The notes below the pieces were generated by a model, which was not told where the DNA came from, made no database searches, and saw only the letters and a list, made by a program, of their open reading frames with translations. A stretch of DNA of 64,000 nucleotides from Roseburia sp. (GTDB lineage Bacteria > Bacillota > Clostridia > Lachnospirales > Lachnospiraceae). The stretch covers positions 1-64,000 of the forward strand of contig JALEKJ010000057.1 of the NCBI GenBank assembly GCA_022771695.1, in the 5' to 3' direction. This document shows, in pieces, positions 42,877 to 49,913 of this stretch (position 1 is its first letter; each line of letters begins with the position of its first letter). A program made the position numbers and the translations under genes.

Positions 42877-43623
42877 ATGGATACCATGATACAGGCAAAC
42901 AAGATATCAAAAGAATACGACGGAAATCCGGTTTTGACAGACGTTACGATTTCCATACAAAAAGGAGAATTTGTTGTGATTATGGGGCAGTCCGGATGTG
43001 GGAAATCTACTCTGCTATATAACATGAGCGGGATGGACCGGGCAACGAGCGGAAAGGTTCTCTGGAAGGGAAAAGAGTTGTACGAACTTGGAGAAAAAGA
43101 ACTCAGTCGGTTACGCTTAAGTGAAATGGGATTTGTGTTTCAGCGGGCAAATCTGTTAAAGAACCTTAGTATAGAAGAAAACATTCTGTTTCCGGGCTTG
43201 CAGTTAAAAAAGATGGGGAAAAAAGAGTTACAGAATCGAGTCGACCTGTTGATGCGTGAAATGGGGATTGACGAAATCCGAAAGCAGGACATCAAAAAGG
43301 TCTCCGGTGGACAGCTTCAGAGAGCAGCGATTTGCAGAGCACTCATCAACGAACCGGAAGTTTTGTTCGGGGATGAGCCAACCGGCGCGTTGAACGCGGG
43401 AACCACCGGAGAGATACTGGCGTTATTGGATGATATACATCAAAAGGGAACCACCATCGTATTGGTCACCCATGATGCAAACGTAGCGGTTCGGGCGGAC
43501 CGGGTTATTTATCTGGCGGATGGGAGCATCCGCGATGAGATGATGTTGGGGTCATATGAAAAGCGTGAGGAAGAGAATAGGCATGGGAAGCTGCTTGCGT
43601 GGCTTGGGGAGATGGGATTCTAA
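42877..43623 (+). CDS. ABC transporter ATP-binding protein (MacB/LolD type)
   Basis: 248 aa from the ATG at 42877 (AGAAGGGAG upstream). Walker A GQSGCGKST, Q-loop FVFQRAN, signature VSGGQLQR, Walker B VLFGDEPTGAL and switch LVTHD are all present, so it should be an active ATPase. It powers the preceding FtsX-type permease. The pattern fits bacitracin- or lantibiotic-resistance-like exporters, but here the control is by TetR rather than a two-component system. Confidence 0.93.
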   Translation: MDTMIQANKISKEYDGNPVLTDVTISIQKGEFVVIMGQSGCGKSTLLYNMSGMDRATSGKVLWKGKELYELGEKELSRLRLSEMGFVFQRANLLKNLSIEENILFPGLQLKKMGKKELQNRVDLLMREMGIDEIRKQDIKKVSGGQLQRAAICRALINEPEVLFGDEPTGALNAGTTGEILALLDDIHQKGTTIVLVTHDANVAVRADRVIYLADGSIRDEMMLGSYEKREEENRHGKLLAWLGEMGF

Positions 43624-43737
43624 ATAGAAAAATACATAAAATGTGGTAATATAAAAATATTTCCCTCATGAAATGTGATAAATATGATTATATTCACTAA
43701 TAATTTGTGATATACTATATTTAAAGGGGGAAGAGAC

Positions 43738-45069
43738 ATGTATTTAAAAAGAAAAATAGATGATTTTTTAATATCGTGGAAGAAAGATGCGGACCATTTG
43801 CCGTTAATTGTAAAAGGTGCGAGACAAATTGGGAAGACGGAGTCTATCTTGCATTTCGCGGAAGCTAATTATAGTAATGTCATTAATATTAATTTCGTGC
43901 TGGAAACAAAATATAAAACAATTCTTAGTGACGGGTATGAGGTAGAAAGCATTGTAAAGAATATTACTCTCTTAGATCCATCAAAAAAATTTGTAGAAAA
44001 TGATACATTAATTCTTTTTGATGAAATTCAAGAGTATCCTGATATGGCGACTGCGTTAAAATCATTTAAGATAGATGGAAAGTACGATGTTATTTGCAGT
44101 GGCTCTATGTTGGGTGTTAATTATAAAAAAATTCATAGCAATAGTGTGGGCTACAAAACGGATTACGAAATGTTTTCTATGGATTTTGAGGAATTCTTGT
44201 GGGCGAAAGGCTACAACCATATGCAGATAATGGATATGTTGGCACACATGGTGAACATCAAGCGCTTTTCAGAGACAGAAATGAACGTATATAAAAGCAT
44301 GTTCATGGATTATTGTATTTTGGGTGGGATGCCGGCTGTTATTCGAAAATATGTTGAGACCAATAGTTTTTCCGGAACCCTTGGGATACAAGAGCAGATT
44401 TGTCTGGATTATGAAGAGGATATTCGAAAATATGCCGAAGGGTTAGATCAGACAAAGATTGTCAGTGTATATAAAAGCATTCCGGCTCAGTTGGCAAAGG
44501 AAAATAAAAAATTCCAGTTTAATAAGATTGAAAAGAATGCCAGATCCAGAGAATACATGGGATGCATTGATTGGCTGAAGGATGCAGGTGTTGTAAGTAT
44601 ATGCTATTGTCTGAGTTTTCCGGAATTACCTCTTAAGGGCAATTATGATGACTCAAAATTCAAATTGTACTATCCGGATACAGGTCTTCTGGTGTCAACG
44701 CTTGACGAAGAGGCGCAGGAAGATCTTAGGGCAAACAAAAATCTGGGAATATACAAAGGAGCCTTATTTGAAAATTTTGTGGCAGAAGCATTTGTGAAAC
44801 AGGGATTGGGTTTATACTATTTCAAAAAAGAAAATTCAACATTAGAGGAAGATTTTTTCGTTAGAACAGCAAGGCGGTTGATTCCGGTTGAGGTAAAGTC
44901 AAACGGAAATAAGTCGAAATCGTTAAGGCAATTGATTCGTAGCGAAACCTATGGTGATATAAGTTATGGAATAAAATTGGGAGATTTAAATATTGGTCAT
45001 GAAAACGATATCTATACTTTTCCATATTTTTGTTCTTTTTTAATGAAGCAGTTTTTAGCGAACCTATAG
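43738..45069 (+). CDS. AAA ATPase with DUF4143
   Basis: 443 aa. Residues ~15-160 are an AAA_14 domain with Walker A KGARQIGKTE and Walker B ILFDEIQEYP; residues ~220-400 are a DUF4143 domain ending in a PD-(D/E)XK-like segment (VEVKSNGN). These ATPases are common in anaerobes as stand-alone genes and their function is not settled. The gene is visibly more AT-rich than its neighbours, sits alone behind an extended -10 (TGATATACT near 43708-43716), and may be a horizontally acquired cargo gene. GGGGGAAG precedes the ATG. Confidence 0.88.
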   Translation: MYLKRKIDDFLISWKKDADHLPLIVKGARQIGKTESILHFAEANYSNVININFVLETKYKTILSDGYEVESIVKNITLLDPSKKFVENDTLILFDEIQEYPDMATALKSFKIDGKYDVICSGSMLGVNYKKIHSNSVGYKTDYEMFSMDFEEFLWAKGYNHMQIMDMLAHMVNIKRFSETEMNVYKSMFMDYCILGGMPAVIRKYVETNSFSGTLGIQEQICLDYEEDIRKYAEGLDQTKIVSVYKSIPAQLAKENKKFQFNKIEKNARSREYMGCIDWLKDAGVVSICYCLSFPELPLKGNYDDSKFKLYYPDTGLLVSTLDEEAQEDLRANKNLGIYKGALFENFVAEAFVKQGLGLYYFKKENSTLEEDFFVRTARRLIPVEVKSNGNKSKSLRQLIRSETYGDISYGIKLGDLNIGHENDIYTFPYFCSFLMKQFLANL

Positions 45070-45080
45070 ACGAAGAGGCA

Positions 45081-45143
45081 TTGACAAAGCACAGGCAACA
45101 TAATATAATCCGTTTATATAAATAATTTATATAAACGGATTAT
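45081..45143 (+). promoter_or_regulatory. consensus promoter with 18-bp inverted-repeat operator
   Basis: TTGACA (45081-45086), 17 bases, TATAAT (45104-45109), both perfect. ATAATCCGTTTATATAAA (45105-45122) and its exact reverse complement (45126-45143) are separated by TAA, starting within the -10 box. Likely the autorepression site of the TetR-type regulator; the same hairpin could also terminate the upstream gene. Confidence 0.8.
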
Positions 45144-45184
45144 ATTTTTGCGCAATCATATTTTAGTAGAAGGGAGGGGAGTAT

Positions 45185-45754
45185 ATGCCAAAGCAGAGAA
45201 TTACCAAGGAAATGGTGGTGGAAGCTGCCTTTGAACTGGCAAGAGAAGAGGGCATGGAGCAGGTTTTGGTAAAAAACATTGCGGAGAAATTGGGATGTTC
45301 GGTACAGCCAATCTACAGCTATTGCTCTAACATGGAAGAATTGAAAAAGGATGTGCAGAGGCGTACAGCAGCTTTTTTTCAGGAGTATGTCGCGGCACAT
45401 GTGGATAAGGAAGATTATTTCCATAGCATCGGGAAGTCATACCTGCTTTTATCCAAGGAGGAACCGAATTTATTTGAATTGTATTTTCTTCGGAAACGGT
45501 CCGACTGTACGGCGACATCCCTGCAGGCGCTTTACGAGCAGGAATGTACCGCGGAAGTTGCAGAATTTCTTTCCAAAAAACTGTCAATATCCGTGGAGGC
45601 GGCAAGAAAACTGCATCTTAATATGGTAATCTACAATACCGGTATCTGTAGCATGCTGATAACGAGTAACTTCGGACTTTCCATCGAGGAACTCGATCGG
45701 CAGTTGGTAGAGACATATGAGGTCTTTTTGCAGCAGGCGTTACAGGAGTCCTAA
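45185..45754 (+). CDS. TetR-family regulator (flavodoxin operon)
   Basis: 189 aa. TetR HTH at ~5-52 (ITKEMVVEAAFELAREEGMEQVLVKNIAEKLGCSVQPIYSYCSNMEELKKDV), then a TetR_C-like helical domain with no obvious ligand signature. AAGGGAGGGGAG precedes the ATG. The promoter upstream has a perfect long inverted repeat over the start of transcription, the usual autoregulation pattern. Next come a flavodoxin and a membrane protein on the same strand. Confidence 0.87.
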   Translation: MPKQRITKEMVVEAAFELAREEGMEQVLVKNIAEKLGCSVQPIYSYCSNMEELKKDVQRRTAAFFQEYVAAHVDKEDYFHSIGKSYLLLSKEEPNLFELYFLRKRSDCTATSLQALYEQECTAEVAEFLSKKLSISVEAARKLHLNMVIYNTGICSMLITSNFGLSIEELDRQLVETYEVFLQQALQES

Positions 45755-45802
45755 AACAACGAAGGAATAAAAGCATATCATGAAAGTAAAGAGGAGATAA
45801 GT

Positions 45803-46303
45803 ATGAAAAGATTGGTAGTATATCAAAGTTCCACCGGTTTTACCGCAAAGTACGCAGCATGGATTGCAGAAGCGCTTTCCTGTGAAGCGAAAGAGTTAAA
45901 GCGTGTGAAAATGCAGGAAGTGGCGGAGTGCGACAGCATTATTTTCGGTGGCTGGATTATGGGCGGTATGATTATGGGACTGGATAAGATACAGAAAATG
46001 AATCCGAAGCAGCTCGTCGTATTTGCTGTCGGTGCATCTTCTGACAGCGAAGAAGTGAGAGAGAATCTAAGAACACAAAATCATTTGGAACAGACGCAGC
46101 TTTACTACTTTGAGGGAGGACTTGCTTTTGAAAAAATGAGCTTTTTCCCGAAAATGATGTTGAAAATGATGGGAAAATCCGTTGCAAAAAAAGAAAATAA
46201 GACTCCACAGGAAGAGGAGATGGCAAAATTGTTTGCAGGCTCTTTTGACCATTCCGATATTGCGAAGATTGAACCGCTTGTGGAAGCCGCAAGTGAAATG
46301 TAA
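45803..46303 (+). CDS. flavodoxin-domain protein
   Basis: 166 aa. An N-terminal FMN-binding loop VVYQSSTGFTAKYA and the segments DSIIFGGWIMGGM and VVFAVGASSDSE fit the Flavodoxin_5 type (protoporphyrinogen-oxidase or menaquinone-dependent relatives). It should carry one FMN and act as a cytoplasmic electron carrier or small-molecule reductase. It follows the TetR gene by 48 bases and precedes a membrane protein, so it is probably controlled by that regulator. GAGGAGAT precedes the ATG. Partner redox protein unknown. Confidence 0.85.
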   Translation: MKRLVVYQSSTGFTAKYAAWIAEALSCEAKELKRVKMQEVAECDSIIFGGWIMGGMIMGLDKIQKMNPKQLVVFAVGASSDSEEVRENLRTQNHLEQTQLYYFEGGLAFEKMSFFPKMMLKMMGKSVAKKENKTPQEEEMAKLFAGSFDHSDIAKIEPLVEAASEM

Positions 46304-46320
46304 GAAAAGGAAAAAGCCGG

Positions 46321-47172
46321 ATGAAAAAGAAAATAGATATTTTAGCAGTCATTACGATGCTGTGTATGTGTGTGACGTCAATCATGGGAATCCTGTCTAT
46401 GAAATTTGATTATGCACATGATTTTGTAAATCAATATGGGCAAACGGTAAAGATTTTCGGATATGGCATTTATGCAAACGACAGTTATTTTAAAGCGCCA
46501 ATCTCTATCGGCACCGATTTTTGCATTCTGTTTGTACTGGTTCCGTTATTCCTGTATACTTATTTACAATATCGGAAAAAGGGTGATGCGATTTCGGAGA
46601 TAAAATTGATTTCCGTATATGCTGTTGCACTTTATTATGGGGCAAGTATTGCTTTCGGCGTTACCTACAACCAGATTTTTCTTGTGTATGTGCTTTTATT
46701 TGCGTGCTCTTTATTCGGGATGTTTGCCCACATAAAAAATGTGCGTATACAGCAGAAGGTAACCGTGACAAAAGGATTAAGCGCATTCCTGATTGTAGCA
46801 GGAGCGGCGCTAATTGTGGCGTGGCTGCCGGATATCATTTGGGCAATGCAAACAGGCGGTCCTCTTTCTCTGATTGGTGTATATACAACAGAAATCACTT
46901 ATGTGATTGATATGGGAATCATCAGTCCGATGTGCTTGGTATGCCTGTATCTGCTCAAGAAGAATGACGGGTTGGGAGTTGTGCTTTTGGCCGTGCTGTT
47001 GAAATTGTGCATCATTGTGGGAATTATGGTGATACCTCAGACGATATGCCAGAGTCTGTCCGGTGTGGAGCTGCCAATACCTGCGCTTGCCACAAAAGTC
47101 TTGTCGTTTGTAGCACTGGGAGGTTTTGCACTGTATTTTCATCGGAAAGCATACCGGGAATTGGAGAGATAG
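46321..47172 (+). CDS. membrane protein of unknown function
   Basis: 283 aa, Lys-rich start, about eight membrane segments, no recognised catalytic or transport motif. The C-terminal part has regularly spaced hydrophobic stretches of 18-22 residues. It lies 17 bases after the flavodoxin gene with AGGAAAAAG before the ATG, so it belongs to the TetR-flavodoxin operon. A terminator follows. I do not recognise the family and infer only membrane location. Confidence 0.7.
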   Translation: MKKKIDILAVITMLCMCVTSIMGILSMKFDYAHDFVNQYGQTVKIFGYGIYANDSYFKAPISIGTDFCILFVLVPLFLYTYLQYRKKGDAISEIKLISVYAVALYYGASIAFGVTYNQIFLVYVLLFACSLFGMFAHIKNVRIQQKVTVTKGLSAFLIVAGAALIVAWLPDIIWAMQTGGPLSLIGVYTTEITYVIDMGIISPMCLVCLYLLKKNDGLGVVLLAVLLKLCIIVGIMVIPQTICQSLSGVELPIPALATKVLSFVALGGFALYFHRKAYRELER

Positions 47173-47183
47173 GAGAAGGATAG

Positions 47184-47222
47184 CGGTGTTTAGCAATTTG
47201 CCAAGCACCGTTTTCTTTTTTT
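47184..47222 (+). terminator. terminator after the flavodoxin operon
   Basis: CGGTG...CACCG stem with an inner GC/GC pairing, followed by TTTTCTTTTTTT. Confidence 0.75.
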
Positions 47223-47297
47223 TGAAACGATGTTATAATTGGTAGGAAACGCAGTAATATGGAATCATGAGTAAGAAGTCAGAAAGAATTTAGAAGT

Positions 47298-48116
47298 ATG
47301 AATCAGAAAGCAGTATTTTTGGACATAGACGGAACCATGGTGGATGCAAACGGACAGATTCCGGCATCGACCAAGGAGGCGATAAAACAGGCAAAGGCAA
47401 ATGGACACAAGATGGTGGTCTGCAGCGGCAGAAGCCGTTTTCAGATCTATGATGAGTTGTTAGAACTTGGATTCTCCGGAATTGTCGGGGCAGCAGGCGC
47501 ATTTGTAATCTCCGAGGGAGAGGAAATCTATCATGCCTATATTGATGAGGAGCACAGAAAAAGCAGCTATGAATATCTGGAGAAGAATGGTTTTTTCTAT
47601 TGTTATCAGGCAGACGACGGCGTTGTGCTAAATCAGCGGAGCTGTGAGGGAATGATTAAAATTTACCGGGATATGGGCATGAGCGAGAGCCGCCTAAACC
47701 GTTTGATTGGGAAAATGCACCTGACCGAAGAGCCTTGGAAGAATGAGCGTAATGAGAAAATTATCTATTACAATGCTCCTTTTCCGGTAGAGCGTGTACA
47801 TGCCGATATGGAGCCGTATTTTGATGCGGTTGCCATCAGTTTAGACGGCATGGATGAATATGCCGGAGAGATTGGCATCAATGGTATCAATAAGGCGACC
47901 GGTATGGAAATCTATCTAAAGCATGTCGGGATTCGGCGAGAGGACTGCATTGCCATTGGCGACGGACCAAACGATCTTCAGATGATGGAGTATGCGGGAA
48001 TTAGTGTCGCGATGGGTAATGCAAGAGACGATGTGAAAGAGCGCGCGGATATGGTGACGGATGACATCGGAGAAGACGGACTTTACAAAGCATTTGTGCG
48101 ACTGAATCTGATATGA
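47298..48116 (+). CDS. HAD-superfamily hydrolase, Cof type
   Basis: 272 aa. HAD motif I FLDIDGTMV with D9 and D11, motif II CSGRSR, and the C-terminal GDGPNDLQMMEYAGISVAMGNA (motifs III/IV) give the Cof/IIB subclass with a large cap domain (~85-185). It dephosphorylates sugar phosphates or related metabolites in the cytoplasm, usually with broad specificity. It overlaps closely with the next gene (17 bases apart). The ATG is preceded only by a weak AGAAAGAA site. Confidence 0.9.
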   Translation: MNQKAVFLDIDGTMVDANGQIPASTKEAIKQAKANGHKMVVCSGRSRFQIYDELLELGFSGIVGAAGAFVISEGEEIYHAYIDEEHRKSSYEYLEKNGFFYCYQADDGVVLNQRSCEGMIKIYRDMGMSESRLNRLIGKMHLTEEPWKNERNEKIIYYNAPFPVERVHADMEPYFDAVAISLDGMDEYAGEIGINGINKATGMEIYLKHVGIRREDCIAIGDGPNDLQMMEYAGISVAMGNARDDVKERADMVTDDIGEDGLYKAFVRLNLI

Positions 48117-48133
48117 GAATGGAGGATGGTGCC

Positions 48134-48988
48134 ATGGAAAAAAGAAAATTCCGTGCATTGGTTACGATGACCTTTGCTGTGGCGCTTATCACTTCGGCGA
48201 TGCTCGGAGGAAGTACCCAATGCGCGGAACTTGCACTGCTTCAGGACGCCATGCGGGAATTGCGGCGTACGGACAATCTGGAATTTTCCTATGAGAATAC
48301 GATTGCCAGTGCGGGCGTTGCAAAGAGTGAAAAAATTGTTGTCTGGGCAGACCAACTGACCGGACGCTGGGTGAGCGAACATTACACGACAGACGAGGAC
48401 GGAACAAGACTTTACTTAAAGCAGTTCTGTGATGGCTTGCATGTATATCAGTATGTTGAGTGGACCGGAGAATGGGAACTGGCGGAATCAGAAAGTACGG
48501 ATATTCCATATCTTGCCCGAGTCATCGACCTGCCATATGACAGTGATGATATTATGAATATCAGACTGCGACAAAAGGTAGATGTACAGGAGCTTTCTTA
48601 TGAGTTTACACCGGAATATGTGGATGGGCAGAATCGCAAACGACAGGAAACATTAGAAGAATACTATGCAAACTATCAGGTGATGCAGACGTCAAACGAA
48701 GGTGCAGAGAGAGTAGAACTGGCAGTCGCACAGTATCGGCATACGAGAGAGGAGAACACCTCTGTCGTCTACCGCATTGACTCAGCGGGAGTCATGCGAA
48801 GCTTAAACTGCTCGATGACATTGGTGTCACCGGAAGTTGTCTATGATAAAGATGGACAGCCAACGCTTGGGGAAGAGTATGAGAGCTCCTATGAGATTCA
48901 GATAGAGGTAAGCCGTTATAACCAGGACGGTGTCCTCAATAAAATTGAGCAGTGCAGCAATGAAGTATCCTATTACCAATATGAATAA
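48134..48988 (+). CDS. secreted protein of unknown function
   Basis: 284 aa from the ATG at 48134, which has GGAGGA seven bases upstream. Residues 1-31 look like a signal peptide (RKFRALVTMTFAVALITSAM then a likely cut after TQCA). The mature part is Glu/Thr/Tyr-rich, with repeated short beta-type segments and no motif I can name; no cell-wall anchor or lipobox. It follows the HAD gene directly and ends just before the structured element at 48994. Function unknown. Confidence 0.7.
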   Translation: MEKRKFRALVTMTFAVALITSAMLGGSTQCAELALLQDAMRELRRTDNLEFSYENTIASAGVAKSEKIVVWADQLTGRWVSEHYTTDEDGTRLYLKQFCDGLHVYQYVEWTGEWELAESESTDIPYLARVIDLPYDSDDIMNIRLRQKVDVQELSYEFTPEYVDGQNRKRQETLEEYYANYQVMQTSNEGAERVELAVAQYRHTREENTSVVYRIDSAGVMRSLNCSMTLVSPEVVYDKDGQPTLGEEYESSYEIQIEVSRYNQDGVLNKIEQCSNEVSYYQYE

Positions 48989-48993
48989 GAACG

Positions 48994-49158
48994 AAATCCG
49001 AGAATTTTAGAACCCGCTTCTGAAATTATGTTCCGTGTCTCTTTCGCCGAAAGAACATCCCGCGGGGTGTACGCCTCAACCGGAGGGTTGAGGGTTGCGT
49101 CCGAAAAGACATGGATAAAAACATCTTTCAGAAGCGGGTTTGTAAAAATTCCGGATTT
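48994..49158. ncRNA. candidate structured RNA or repeat element
   Basis: A 32-base arm (48994-49025) pairs with 49126-49158; the inner 15 bases (AACCCGCTTCTGAAA / TTTCAGAAGCGGGTT) are perfect. Inside lie ATGTT/AACAT, CCGTGTCT/AGACATGG, CTTTC-GCC-GAAAG and CCTCAACC-GGAG-GGTTGAGG (49075-49094), giving a multibranched fold with GC-rich helices. It sits between two converging genes and has no plausible gene of its own. Strand unknown. It could be a non-coding RNA or a dispersed intergenic repeat. Confidence 0.5.
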
Positions 49159-49253
49159 TTGTGAGATGATTTTGAAATTTTGTTTTCACCGGAAATGTGA
49201 TATGACATAACCTCTCATAATAAAAATTATCTGCATCCGGGATATCGTTCTTG

Positions 49254-49853
49254 TTATATAGTGGTATAGGGAGCAAGTTCGAGTCTCACGAAGTAGCCGC
49301 GACTATTGTGGCATACCGGGCACTCTTCGGGAACGGATTTGCCGCGGTAGATGTGTCCGCATTCTAGGCACATCCATGCAGTCTCCACATCGGAGACAAA
49401 CAGTTTGTTCTGTTCTAACAGGTCGGCAAAGAGACCGAAGCGGTCACCGTGCGTCTTCTCAATCTGTGCTATCATCTGGAAGGAGGCGGCTGCTTTCTGG
49501 AAGCCCTCCTCCTTTGCTTTCTCGGCAAAATGAAGATATACGTCATCATGCTCCTCGTACTCATTGTGCTGTGCAAAGCGCAACAGCTTCGCGACATCCT
49601 GACTGATGTCAACAGGATAAGCACCATCTATTTGGATATTTTCGCCGGAAAGCTCTGCCAGATGGTTGTAAAAAATTTCGGCGTGTTCTTTTTCCTGATT
49701 TGCGGTAAACGCAAAGACTGCCTCAATAACAGGAAGATTCTGCTTCTTTGCGACTCCGGCAGCGATGGTGTAGCGGTTTCTTGCCTGACTTTCGCCGGCG
49801 AATGCCCGCATCAGATTTTCTTTGGTAACACTGTTCTTAAATTCAACAGACAT
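49254..49853 (-). CDS. rbr: rubrerythrin
   Basis: 199 aa. N-terminal ferritin-like diiron domain with the Glu/His ligands in LMRAFAGESQARNRYT, EKEHAEIFYNHL and IEKTHGDRF, then a C-terminal rubredoxin domain with CLECGHIY and CPVCHN. It reduces hydrogen peroxide in the cytoplasm of anaerobes, taking electrons through the rubredoxin iron. AAGGAGAA precedes the ATG. Monocistronic on the minus strand, 61 bases downstream of the ferredoxin oxidoreductase gene. Confidence 0.95.
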   Translation of the reverse strand: MSVEFKNSVTKENLMRAFAGESQARNRYTIAAGVAKKQNLPVIEAVFAFTANQEKEHAEIFYNHLAELSGENIQIDGAYPVDISQDVAKLLRFAQHNEYEEHDDVYLHFAEKAKEEGFQKAAASFQMIAQIEKTHGDRFGLFADLLEQNKLFVSDVETAWMCLECGHIYRGKSVPEECPVCHNSRGYFVRLELAPYTTI

Positions 49854-49913
49854 AAATTCTCCTTCTTTTTGGCATTTTACAATACAGTTTGAGGTAGCAG
49901 AGCATGCTACCGG

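Noticed and set aside
43624-45069. Toxin-antitoxin pair around the DUF4143 gene
   Set aside because: No small partner gene on either side.
49028-49210. 60-residue open frame between the secreted protein and rubrerythrin genes
   Set aside because: It is explained by the inverted repeats of the structured element and has no ribosome site.
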